A stretch of 64,000 nucleotides of DNA from JAAFGT01 sp041485165 (GTDB lineage: Bacteria > Acidobacteriota > Terriglobia > Acidiferrales > UBA7541), in contig JBGPJC010000002.1 of the NCBI GenBank assembly GCA_041485165.1, forward strand, positions 1 through 64,000, given 5' to 3'. How positions within the stretch are numbered: position 1 is the stretch's first letter; each line of letters begins with the position of its first letter. Positions 34,771 through 42,721 of this stretch are shown here, piece by piece. The position numbers and the translations under genes are program-made. The notes below the pieces were generated by a model. That model was not told the origin of the DNA and searched no databases. It saw only the letters and a program-made list of their open reading frames with translations.

Positions 34771-36402
34771 TCAACTTCGGATCTGCCTGCGCCGTCCAAG
34801 CCATGCGACAGCGAGGAGAGCGGCCGTGGCGAATAGGTAGTGCACCGGCACGCCTTGAGCAACGCCGCGCGGCGAGATGCCCATAAAATCGAGCCCCGGC
34901 GCGTTCTGTAGCGGGCCGACGTACCAGAATGCCGTGTACAAACCTTCGAACAATTTGCTGGTGCCGCTCCACACCCCCAGAGCCAGCGCCATCGCCGGAA
35001 TAAACATCGCTCCAATCAGCCACGCGCCGAGGGCGGGCCATTGCCGGGCGAGAAGAAGACGAAAGCCCACGCCCGCGCCGGTGACCAGAGCAAGGGTCAC
35101 CCCCGCCATCCAGGCGGCAGGAAGCTGGCGGCTGAGGGCTCGCGGGGATGAAAAAATCAGCGCACCGGTGCCGTAGCGCGCCTCGCGCGTGCCCATCGAC
35201 GACCACAACAACACCGGCCAAATCCAGGCAAAGGCTAGAAATTTGCCCTGCGCTTCACCGGCGGGAGCAGCGAACGTGCCGACCAGCAGGCCGCAGGCAA
35301 CCAGATACCACCACTTGGAGCGGCCCTTCCAAAGCAAGCGCAGTTCGGCCCTCAGGATGGCGCCAAACCGCAGCGATGCTGCTGCCGCGGGCAGCGGCGA
35401 GAGATGTACGGACGAAACGCGGGCTGTTGATTCGCGGGCCTCTTCCTCCGCGATAGCCGCCTCGGTCGCGGCCAGCGTAGAACGGCGCGTGCGACGAACA
35501 CCGGAAATGCCCAGGCGCACACCAACGCGGTGGAAGAGGCCGCGCGAAGGATCAAAGCGGTCAAACAACAGCGCCGCGATAACAACGCAACCGGCAGCAT
35601 AGAAATACAGGAGCAGCCGCGGCAGGATGAGGCCGGCTGTCCAGTGAACTCCCTCCCAGAGAAATTCTTTCAGCGGCTCGCGGAGGTGTGGAACGGCGCC
35701 AATGGCGCCGAGAGAGAACCCACCATTATAATCCGGCAACCGGGCCTTCGCGGCAGCCAGCACTGTCTTCTTAAGCAGACCCACGCCGAGCACGTCGGCG
35801 TACTGGTTTCCGACCAGGAAGCCGGCGACAAACATCGCCTCCCAGAAGAAAATATAGAAAGCGTTGCCGAAGCCGCTGCGCAGCCCGGGGATGCATTCGA
35901 AGACCGTCACCAGGCAGGCGACAAATGCCAGCGCCGGCAAGGTGAGAAAGAAAAGAGGCGCCAACAATTGCCAGAGGTCGAGCTCTGCCTTGGCCCCGCC
36001 CAGGTAAAGCATGGGAAACGCGGCCGCGGCCAGGATGGCCAGAATGACCGCCAGGACCAGGAAATTGCTGATGGCCTTTCCGGCGAGGTAACTGAAGCGG
36101 CTCAGCGGCGTGGCGGCCAGAATCTGGCCGACGCCGGTGTGGCGATCGCGCTCGATGGTGTTTTTGACGATGTAAAAACCCACCAAAGAAACGAAGGTCG
36201 ACGTACACATCGCCAGCATGATGCCCAGCCACGCGGAATTCAGAACCCCGCGGTAGTTCCCAAGGCTCATGCCCACGTTCCCAATGGCGATCTGATAGGC
36301 CAGGTACAGAGTGGCCGCCAGGGTGATCAGAAAACTGTAGCGCCTGGCGCGCTCGAGGAAGTCCGCGCGGGCGATGGCCACGATGGTGTGGATGGCGCTC
36401 AT
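34771..36402 (-). CDS. ABC-2 type transporter permease
   Basis: 543-residue membrane protein with roughly twelve hydrophobic segments in two halves separated by a hydrophilic loop (GVRRTRRSTLAATEAAIAEE, residues about 295-335). The N-terminal half has the typical ABC-2 opening (ARADFLERARRYSFLITLAA, then IERDRHTGVGQILAATPLSR). The start codon overlaps the stop of the ATPase gene (ATGA). Together they form an exporter of unknown cargo. Confidence 0.88.
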   Translation of the reverse strand: MSAIHTIVAIARADFLERARRYSFLITLAATLYLAYQIAIGNVGMSLGNYRGVLNSAWLGIMLAMCTSTFVSLVGFYIVKNTIERDRHTGVGQILAATPLSRFSYLAGKAISNFLVLAVILAILAAAAFPMLYLGGAKAELDLWQLLAPLFFLTLPALAFVACLVTVFECIPGLRSGFGNAFYIFFWEAMFVAGFLVGNQYADVLGVGLLKKTVLAAAKARLPDYNGGFSLGAIGAVPHLREPLKEFLWEGVHWTAGLILPRLLLYFYAAGCVVIAALLFDRFDPSRGLFHRVGVRLGISGVRRTRRSTLAATEAAIAEEEARESTARVSSVHLSPLPAAAASLRFGAILRAELRLLWKGRSKWWYLVACGLLVGTFAAPAGEAQGKFLAFAWIWPVLLWSSMGTREARYGTGALIFSSPRALSRQLPAAWMAGVTLALVTGAGVGFRLLLARQWPALGAWLIGAMFIPAMALALGVWSGTSKLFEGLYTAFWYVGPLQNAPGLDFMGISPRGVAQGVPVHYLFATAALLAVAWLGRRRQIRS

Positions 36403-37280
36403 GCCGCCGCCTGGCGGTGTGCGGCCACGTAATGCAGATAGGCGTCTTCAAGTGTGGGCGCCGCGGGCCTCGCGCCGGGCCCCGGTGACGATGACGATAC
36501 GGCGCGCACATGCACGCCATCGCCGCGACGCATGGTGCTGGAGATCAGGTAGCGTTGTCTCGCTGCCGCCAACTCCGCGCTGGGCAGCACCCATTCCCAA
36601 ACTTTGCCTTCCAGGGCGGCCAGTAGCGCTTCCGGGGAGGCGTGGGTCACCAGGCTTCCAGCGCAGATGATGGCAATGTCCGTGGCCGTGGCCTCGACAT
36701 CACTGACAATGTGCGTGGAGAGAATCACGATGCGCTCGCCGGACAGCTCGGAGAGCAGATTGCGGAATCGCACGCGCTCTTCTGGATCGAGCCCGGCGGT
36801 GGGTTCGTCCACGATCAGCAGCTGGGGATCGTTGAGCAGCGCCTGGGCGATGCCCACGCGCTGGCGCATCCCGCCGGAATAGCCGCCCAGCGGCCGCTTG
36901 CGCGCGTCGGTTAAATTGACCAGCGCGAGCAGTTCGTCAATCCTGCGGCGTGCCGCGCGGGCTTCGATGCCCTTCACCGCGGCGAGGTATTCGAGGAACT
37001 CCACCGCGTTGAGGTGCGGATAGACGCCGAAGTCCTGGGGCAAGTAGCCCAGTACACAGCGCAGGCGGTCCGGCTGGCGAGCGATGTCTTGACCGTCCCA
37101 GGTGACTGTTCCACTTGTTGGCGCGGTGATGGTGGCAAGGATGCGCATCAAGGTGGATTTGCCCGCGCCGTTCGGCCCCAGCAGCCCGAGCACACCCGGA
37201 CCAAGGTCCAGGCGAAAGTCGCGCAGCGCCCAGACTTCTCCGTTGTAGCGCTTCCCCACCCCTTCGATCACCAGCTTCAC
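36399..37280 (-). CDS. ABC transporter ATP-binding protein
   Basis: 293 residues from the GTG at 37280 with AGAGGAGA upstream; upstream in-frame codons lack support. Walker A is GPNGAGKSTLMRIL, the signature is YSGGMRQRVGIAQALL, Walker B is LLIVDEPTAGLDPEER and the H-loop is ILSTHIVSDVEA. The last 80 residues are a C-terminal extension found in antibiotic or lipid exporters. Coupled to the permease gene. Confidence 0.93.
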   Translation of the reverse strand: MKLVIEGVGKRYNGEVWALRDFRLDLGPGVLGLLGPNGAGKSTLMRILATITAPTSGTVTWDGQDIARQPDRLRCVLGYLPQDFGVYPHLNAVEFLEYLAAVKGIEARAARRRIDELLALVNLTDARKRPLGGYSGGMRQRVGIAQALLNDPQLLIVDEPTAGLDPEERVRFRNLLSELSGERIVILSTHIVSDVEATATDIAIICAGSLVTHASPEALLAALEGKVWEWVLPSAELAAARQRYLISSTMRRGDGVHVRAVSSSSPGPGARPAAPTLEDAYLHYVAAHRQAAA

Positions 37281-37362
37281 GCGGGTCTCCTCTCGCCAGA
37301 TTCGTTGCCGGCTAATTTCCGTCGTGCGGACGGCAACTCTACGACAACTAACGAACATCCCG

Positions 37363-37378
37363 CTCGAAATGTTTCGAG
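37363..37378. promoter_or_regulatory. Palindrome upstream of the ABC exporter operon
   Basis: CTCGAAA-TG-TTTCGAG, a perfect 7-bp inverted repeat 83 bp upstream of the GTG at 37280. Between it and the gene is a BlaI/CopY-like segment on the minus strand (TTCGTTAGTTGTCGTA). Candidate operator; no regulator gene is adjacent. Confidence 0.35.
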
Positions 37379-37388
37379 GGAAAGTTTT

Positions 37389-37475
37389 CCTGGAGTGCGG
37401 CCGCTTGCCGCCGCGGACTTCGGGTAGTGATGGTTCGCGGCAAAAAACCGCGGCGGCAAGCCGCCGCACTCCAGG
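37389..37475. repeat. Inverted pair of the CCTGGAGTGCGGCGGCTTG repeat
   Basis: Forward copy 37389-37407 (one mismatch, GCGGCCGC) and inverted copy 37457-37475, separated by 49 bp that also contain extended complementary GC blocks (TTGCCGCCGCGG against CCGCGGCGGCAA). The element occupies most of the gap between the divergent ABC exporter and glgB genes. Confidence 0.7.
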
Positions 37476-37547
37476 AGATCATCACCATCGCTCGCCCCAA
37501 GACACTCTCAAACCTCCTGCTCCTTTCAGCTCGTCGCTGGCATCGAG

Positions 37548-37553
37548 TAGAAT
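37548..37553 (+). promoter_or_regulatory. -10-like element of glgB
   Basis: TAGAAT 25 bp upstream of the TTG start; the -35 region (TTTCAG, 18 bp upstream) is weak. Confidence 0.3.
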
Positions 37554-37577
37554 ACAAGACGCACAGAGGGAACCATC

Positions 37578-39803
37578 TTGACCAAAGTGCTGCGACAGCA
37601 GTCCTCGGAGTTTGCCGCGGAGATCGAACAGATCATCCGCGCCGAACATCCCGACCCATTCCATGTCCTTGGCGCGCACCCCGTCGAGGTCGCAGGGAAA
37701 AAGCGGCTCGCAATCCGCACCTTTCAACCTCATGCCAACGAAGTCGCCGTGGTCTTCGAAAAGGGCGCCGAACGCGTGGCCATGGCGCGCATTCATCCCG
37801 GCGGAATCTTCGAGGCCGTGCTGGATGCGGCTGCCCTCCCGGGAGGTTACCGGCTGGCGGTCAGCTATCACAGCGGCGCCCGCGGCACCATCCACGACCC
37901 CTACAGCTTTCCACCGCAGTTGAGCGACTTCGATCTCCACTTGATGAGCGAAGGCACGCACTACCAGAAATACGAAAAGCTCGGCGCGCACTTGCACAAC
38001 GTCAGCGGCGTGCGCGGCGTGCAGTTCGGCGTGTGGGCGCCAAACGCCTTACGCGTGAGCGTGGTGGGCGATTTCAATGGCTGGGACGGCCGCGTCCACC
38101 CCATGCGCAGCCGCGGTTTGACCGGGCTGTGGGAGCTCTTCATCCCGGGACTCGACGAGGGCGGGATCTACAAATTCGAGATCCTCTCGCGCCTGGGCGG
38201 CGCCCCTTTCCTCAAGGCCGACCCTTACGCCTTCGCCTCAGAAATCAGTCCGAAGACGGGTTCGGTGGTCAGTGACTTGAGCCACCACACCTGGAATGAC
38301 ACGCCGTGGATGGAAGCCCGCGCCAAGCGCAACTGGCTCGAGGCGCCGGTCTCGATTTTCGAGGTGCACCTGGGCTCGTGGCGCCGCAAGGAGGGAAATC
38401 GCTTCCTCACGTATGGCGAGCTGGGCGACGAATTGATCCCCTACGTGAAGCAGTTGGGCTACACGCACATTGAGCTGCTCCCGGTGATGGAACATCCCTT
38501 CAACGGCTCGTGGGGCTATCAAACCGTGGGCTATTACGCCGCGAACAGCCGTCACGGGAGTCCCACCGGGCTGATGGAGTTTGTGGACCGCTGCCACCAG
38601 GCCGGCATCGGAGTGCTCCTGGACTGGACCCCGGCGCATTTTCCGCGCGACGCGCACGGCCTGGCGCAGTTTGACGGCACCCACCTTTACGAGCACGAGG
38701 ACCCGCGCAAGGGCTCGCACCCCGACTGGGGCACGCTGGTCTTCAATTACGGGCGCATCGAGGTGCAGAATTTTCTGATCGCCAACGCGCTGTTCTGGCT
38801 GGACAAGTACCACATGGACGGCCTGCGCGTGGACGCGGTGGCCTCCATGCTCTACCTGGACTATTCGCGCAAGCACGGTGAGTGGGCGCCCAACGAGTTC
38901 GGCGGACGGGAAAACCTGCCGGCGATCGCCTTCTTGAAGCGTATGAACGAGGTAATCCACAGCCGCCACGCCGGCGCGCTGACTATCGCCGAAGAGTCCA
39001 CCTCATGGCCTCTGGTCACGCGGCCCACTTACGTCGGCGGGCTGGGGTTCAACCTGAAGTGGAATATGGGCTGGATGAACGACACGCTGAAATACTTCAA
39101 GCTCGACCCGGTCTTCCGCAGGTTTCAGCACAACCAGATCACCTTCTCGATGATGTACGCCTTCAGCGAGAACTTCGTGCTGCCCTTCTCGCACGATGAA
39201 GTGGTGCACCTGAAGGGTTCCATGGCCGGGAAGATGAGCGGCGACGACTGGCAGAAATTTGCCAACTTGCGCGCGCTCTATGGCTACCAGTTCGCCCACC
39301 CGGGAAAAAAGCTGCTGTTCATGGGCGGAGAGTTTGGCCAGTGGCGCGAGTGGAACCACGACCAGGGCCTCAACTGGGACCTGCTGTCCTACGGCCCGCA
39401 CCTGGGGATCGCCGCGCTGGTCAGGGACTTGAACCGCCTCTACTCCTCCGAGCCGGCGCTCCACCAGGTCGAGTTCGACTGGCAGGGTTTCGAGTGGATG
39501 GATTGCAACGATTCCGACCACAGTGTGCTTAGTTTCGTGCGCCGCGCGAAGAGCCCGGACGATTTCCTGCTGGTGATTGCCAATCTCACTCCCGTGGTGC
39601 GGGAGAACTATCGTGTCCCGGTCCCTGCCCCCGGCTTTTACACCGAGGTGCTCAACACGGACGCCGCGGCTTACGGCGGTTCCAATGTGGGAAACCTGGG
39701 CGGAACTCGAGCCGAGGAAGTTCCCTGGCTCGACCGCGACTACTCGCTCAAATTAACCCTGCCACCCCTGGCCACCCTCTTCTTTAAGCCCAGCCGCGGC
39801 TGA
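37578..39803 (+). CDS. glgB: 1,4-alpha-glucan branching enzyme
   Basis: 741-residue GH13 enzyme that forms alpha-1,6 branches in glycogen. The TTG start has AGAGGGA upstream. There are two N-terminal CBM48-type beta domains (FHVLGAHPVEVAGKKRLAIR; GVWAPNALRVSVVGDFNGWD). The catalytic barrel starts with FEVHLGSWRR and contains WTPAHFPRDAHGLAQFDGTH, the nucleophile Asp in GLRVDAVASMLYLDYSRK and the acid/base Glu in TIAEESTSWP, then LPFSHDEVVHLKGSM. The length matches GlgB. No other glycogen genes are adjacent. Confidence 0.97.
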   Translation: MTKVLRQQSSEFAAEIEQIIRAEHPDPFHVLGAHPVEVAGKKRLAIRTFQPHANEVAVVFEKGAERVAMARIHPGGIFEAVLDAAALPGGYRLAVSYHSGARGTIHDPYSFPPQLSDFDLHLMSEGTHYQKYEKLGAHLHNVSGVRGVQFGVWAPNALRVSVVGDFNGWDGRVHPMRSRGLTGLWELFIPGLDEGGIYKFEILSRLGGAPFLKADPYAFASEISPKTGSVVSDLSHHTWNDTPWMEARAKRNWLEAPVSIFEVHLGSWRRKEGNRFLTYGELGDELIPYVKQLGYTHIELLPVMEHPFNGSWGYQTVGYYAANSRHGSPTGLMEFVDRCHQAGIGVLLDWTPAHFPRDAHGLAQFDGTHLYEHEDPRKGSHPDWGTLVFNYGRIEVQNFLIANALFWLDKYHMDGLRVDAVASMLYLDYSRKHGEWAPNEFGGRENLPAIAFLKRMNEVIHSRHAGALTIAEESTSWPLVTRPTYVGGLGFNLKWNMGWMNDTLKYFKLDPVFRRFQHNQITFSMMYAFSENFVLPFSHDEVVHLKGSMAGKMSGDDWQKFANLRALYGYQFAHPGKKLLFMGGEFGQWREWNHDQGLNWDLLSYGPHLGIAALVRDLNRLYSSEPALHQVEFDWQGFEWMDCNDSDHSVLSFVRRAKSPDDFLLVIANLTPVVRENYRVPVPAPGFYTEVLNTDAAAYGGSNVGNLGGTRAEEVPWLDRDYSLKLTLPPLATLFFKPSRG

Positions 39804-39873
39804 GCCTTTCCCCACTCGGTCCCTGCCAAATCGCGTCCCCCTCCCGCGCTTTGTCCCAGTACCCCCAATGGCT

Positions 39874-39903
39874 GGGGAACATTTCCCGGGGGCCCTGCGT
39901 AGA
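39874..39903 (+). promoter_or_regulatory. ECF-sigma-like promoter
   Basis: GGGGAAC (39874-39880), 17-bp spacer, CGTAGA (39898-39903), resembling GGAAC/CGTCTA-type promoters. It lies about 55 bp upstream of the secreted-protein gene at 39957. Confidence 0.35.
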
Positions 39904-39956
39904 AAGAGACGAAAGCGGGCAAGAGCCGTCCAAAGGCTGAGGGAAGGAGGTCCACA

Positions 39957-40589
39957 ATGGCCGATCGCAGCGCAAGAAAAACCATCCTGCTGGCGGGGTT
40001 AGTCCTGCTGGCCACAGCAACGCTTATGGTGGTCCTGTTGCGCGCCACACCGCTGGCGCTTGCGGCACAGAACACCACGCCAAGCACCGCTCCGGCAGCC
40101 GAGCGCTGGCTGCACGTTGCCATTAACAATCAAAACCCCAAGGGCGAGCGCGTGCGGGTCAATCTGCCTCTTTCTCTGGCGGAAAGTCTTCTCGGCGCGG
40201 TGAAGCACGGAAGGCTGGAGGCCGGGAAGATCCGCATCAGCGAATTCAAAGTGGACAATATTGACTTGCGCCGCGCTTTCGAAGCTATCAAGTCAGCCAA
40301 GGACGGCGAGTTTGTGACCGTCGATAGCACCGACGCCAACGTGCGCGTGGCCAAGGAGAAGGGCTTCATCATCGTGAAGGCTCGCGATTCCCGCAACAAG
40401 ACGGGGACGGTGGACGTGCGCGTGCCCATCGAAGTAGTGGACGCGCTGTTCTCCGGCGGGCCCGACGAATTAAACCTCATCGCCGCTCTGCGCGCGCTGG
40501 CCGGGAAAGGCGACATCGAGCTGGTCAGCGTGAAGGACGCCGAATCCACCGTGCGGGTGTGGGTGGACGCGAAAAACACCGCGGATTGA
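39957..40589 (+). CDS. Exported or anchored protein of unknown function with a duplicated small domain
   Basis: 210 residues with N-terminal anchor/signal (TILLAGLVLLATATLMVVLL). A near-perfect Shine-Dalgarno (AAGGAGGT) precedes the ATG. The mature part has two units with the order beta-strand, P-h-x-h-h-x-x-L-L helix: ERVRVNLPLSLAESLLGAV and TVDVRVPIEVVDALFSG. A linker VTVDSTDANVRVAKEKGFII is also present in the next protein. The end, STVRVWVDAKN, repeats the strand. No named family recognised. With the gene at 40650 it forms a two-gene unit behind an ECF-like promoter. Confidence 0.75.
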   Translation: MADRSARKTILLAGLVLLATATLMVVLLRATPLALAAQNTTPSTAPAAERWLHVAINNQNPKGERVRVNLPLSLAESLLGAVKHGRLEAGKIRISEFKVDNIDLRRAFEAIKSAKDGEFVTVDSTDANVRVAKEKGFIIVKARDSRNKTGTVDVRVPIEVVDALFSGGPDELNLIAALRALAGKGDIELVSVKDAESTVRVWVDAKNTAD

Positions 40590-40649
40590 TCGGGCTCAAA
40601 GCATCTGAATGGCGGACCGACCCCCCGGCAAAACCTTGAGGAGGATGTG

Positions 40650-41072
40650 ATGATCGCCAAGCTGCTGATAGGAACGGCAGTGCTGGGAGGCGCGGTGATG
40701 ATGCAGGACGGCCTGATCAGCGTCAACGTACGCGAGAAACATCAGAACGGCCACCACATCTTCTTCGTGGCCCCGGGCGCGGTAGTGCCCTGGGCAGTCA
40801 AGATCGCCGCGTCACAACATTCCGGGTGGCACATGGATCGTGCGCGCGAGTGGATGCCCCTGGCCAAGAGCGCCGTCGCAGCGCTGGGAAATTCGCCAGA
40901 TTGCGTTTTCGTGCAGGTGGATAGCTTCGACCAGCACGTACGCATCGAAAAGTCCGGGAACCGCCTGAAGATTGACGTCGACGACCCCCGCGAGGAAGTG
41001 CATCTGGCCGTGCCGCTCGGAGCCGTACGGCACGCGCTGCGCGAGATTGAGGAGATGGGACCGGCCTCCTGA
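40650..41072 (+). CDS. Protein of unknown function related to the preceding gene product
   Basis: 140 residues from the ATG at 40650, preceded by TTGAGGAGG (a GTG at 40647 is in frame). A short hydrophobic N-terminus (MIAKLLIGTAVLGGAVMM) is followed by LISVNVREKHQNGHHIFFVA. The C-terminal half carries the domain seen in the preceding protein: VFVQVDSFDQHVRIEKSGNR and EVHLAVPLGAVRHALREIEE. The likely role is structural or sensory at the envelope; nothing certain. Confidence 0.7.
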   Translation: MIAKLLIGTAVLGGAVMMQDGLISVNVREKHQNGHHIFFVAPGAVVPWAVKIAASQHSGWHMDRAREWMPLAKSAVAALGNSPDCVFVQVDSFDQHVRIEKSGNRLKIDVDDPREEVHLAVPLGAVRHALREIEEMGPAS

Positions 41073-41096
41073 TCGCCGGAGTCTCCCTGGTTAATT

Positions 41097-41876
41097 TCAG
41101 CTTGCCGCCACTTGCTTGGGCGGAATCCAGTAAGTCTCTTCCCGCATCGATTCCTTGACGAATCCCCGGCGTTGCAGGATTCCTTTGCCATGTTCGATCA
41201 TCTGCGGGTGGCCGCAGAGGTACGCAGTGGTATGCGCGGGGTCGCATTCCCACTGGTCGGCGTACTTGCGGATCAGATCCTCGACGCGGCCGGTCTCTCC
41301 TTTCCAGGACGTATCCTCCCACGGGCGGCTGATGGTGGCCACGTAAGTGAACCAGGGGACCTCGGCGGCGAATTGTTTCATCTCTTCGTGGTAGCCGAAT
41401 TCCCAGGAGCGGCTGGCGCCATCCACCAGGTAAAGATGGTGCTCGCCTTTGAATTTTCCGTCCTTCCAATCGCGGTACAAAGTGCGCAGGTAGCTGACAT
41501 AGGGGGCGATGCCGGTGACCGTGGACAGCAACAGGTGACGCGTGTGGCCGCTCTTGGTATCCAGTGTAAAGCGTCCTTTGAAGGACTTGCGCATCTTCAG
41601 CTCGTCGCCGGTCTTCAATTCATAGAGCAGCGGCGTGAATTCTCCTTCCGGCACCAACTCGATGAAAAACTCGAGTTCGCGCTCGTACGGGGAGGAGACA
41701 ATTGAGTACGGCTTCTCCACACGCTTCAGCGCCGTATCCACGCCCAGTGTGGCGTACTGCCCGGCAGCGAAATGGAATTCTCCCGCAGGGGCCACGCGGA
41801 TCATCCACAGGTCGCCGGCAAAATCCTTGCGCTCGGTGATGCGGGCCCGGAAGAACTTGTCATCTGCTGGAGACAT
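41097..41876 (-). CDS. Ferredoxin/flavodoxin-NADP reductase-like protein
   Basis: 259 residues from an ATG with AGAGGT upstream. The FAD-binding domain has RVEKPYSIVSSPYERELEFF (RxYS motif), and the NAD(P) domain has LLLSTVTGIAPYVSYLRTLY (GTGIAP-like, here TVTGIAP) and TTAYLCGHPQMIEHGKGILQ. The C-terminal MREETYW resembles the bacterial FNR ending. It transfers electrons between NADPH and ferredoxin or flavodoxin in the cytoplasm. Single gene, no ferredoxin adjacent. Confidence 0.92.
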   Translation of the reverse strand: MSPADDKFFRARITERKDFAGDLWMIRVAPAGEFHFAAGQYATLGVDTALKRVEKPYSIVSSPYERELEFFIELVPEGEFTPLLYELKTGDELKMRKSFKGRFTLDTKSGHTRHLLLSTVTGIAPYVSYLRTLYRDWKDGKFKGEHHLYLVDGASRSWEFGYHEEMKQFAAEVPWFTYVATISRPWEDTSWKGETGRVEDLIRKYADQWECDPAHTTAYLCGHPQMIEHGKGILQRRGFVKESMREETYWIPPKQVAAS

Positions 41877-42096
41877 TCGTACCTCTTTCGCGCCGCAACC
41901 TGCCGCGACCCCGGGGGCCCGGTGGGGGCGTATCCTTCGTCTTGACGGAGCGCCACGAACAGAGGATATCACCACTGTAATTCAGCGCAGCGTAATCAAG
42001 GGGGCCGCCCCACGGCACAGGTCTAGCAGCCTGCTGATAAGGAGAAATGTGCCACTCTGAACCCAAGGCCGCCGAAACGCCGGCCATGCGGCCTTC

Positions 42097-42156
42097 GTAG
42101 GGGCGGCTTTACGCCGCCCGCCTTTCATCATCCGGGCGGGATAAACCCGCCCCTAC
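42097..42156. repeat. REPIN: two inverted REPs with GTAG feet
   Basis: GTAG plus GGGCGGCTTTACGCCGCCC, 13 nt, then GGGCGGGATAAACCCGCCCC ending in CTAC. Second copy of the element at 24248-24305. Confidence 0.8.
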
Positions 42157-42201
42157 GATTTCTGCTCTTCGGGTTGTGCTTGCTGTTATTCTGCAATCCC
42201 A

Positions 42202-42408
42202 ATGACAAGGAAAACGGCAGAGATTGCAAAGGCAGTGCAGCGCGCAGCGGCTCTCATGGAAGAGCATTTTGCCACCCTCTCCAAGAGCGAAGGGAATAAG
42301 GCACGAAGGGAGCTGCATCAATTGGCTACAAGGGTTTCCCGCCATACTCGCGGAAAAGCTTCAAGATCTCAACAGAGCGCGGAGAATCGTGTTTCAGGCT
42401 ATTCCTAA
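42202..42408 (+). CDS. Small hypothetical protein
   Basis: 68 residues, basic and helical (TAEIAKAVQRAAALMEEHFA, then KARRELHQLATRVSRHTRGK). The flanking DNA, 42165-42720, is visibly richer in A+T than the surroundings. No ribosome site stands out and no family is recognised. An overlapping frame at 42224-42430 is equally long but less protein-like. Confidence 0.35.
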   Translation: MTRKTAEIAKAVQRAAALMEEHFATLSKSEGNKARRELHQLATRVSRHTRGKASRSQQSAENRVSGYS

Positions 42409-42439
42409 GCAAGGAACGAATCCGTCCTGACTCTCTTAT

Positions 42440-42646
42440 TCATCGTTTACCGAATACGGCGACCATGACGCTGGAAACCAAAATAATCCAAAGAACGCCC
42501 ACCAATCTGACTATAAATGTGCCGTGCATCTTGACTCTGCTTCTGTGAAACCAAGTATAAAAGCGGACAACGCTCTTTGGAAACACGAGCCACCACAGCC
42601 CGAAACCAATTGTCAACGCGAAACCTAGATAGTCACTCCGTTTCAT
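42440..42646 (-). CDS. Small membrane protein
   Basis: 68 residues with two predicted membrane helices (YLGFALTIGFGLWWLVF and TFIVRLVGVLWIILVSSVMV) joined by the basic loop RFYTWFHRSRVKMH. The aromatic content and helix pattern make it a plausible real protein. It sits in an A+T-richer patch next to a REPIN, so it may have been acquired. Function unknown. Confidence 0.55.
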   Translation of the reverse strand: MKRSDYLGFALTIGFGLWWLVFPKSVVRFYTWFHRSRVKMHGTFIVRLVGVLWIILVSSVMVAVFGKR

Positions 42647-42721
42647 TTCGAGACGCGAACTGGCCTAACTATTGTTTATGCCGGCCCGCCTGAACCGCCT
42701 GGCGCACGCGAGAATTCGCGG

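Noticed and set aside
37389..37475. Possible CRISPR-like repeat pair
   Set aside because: Only two copies, in inverted orientation; a REP-like element instead. No cas genes in the window.
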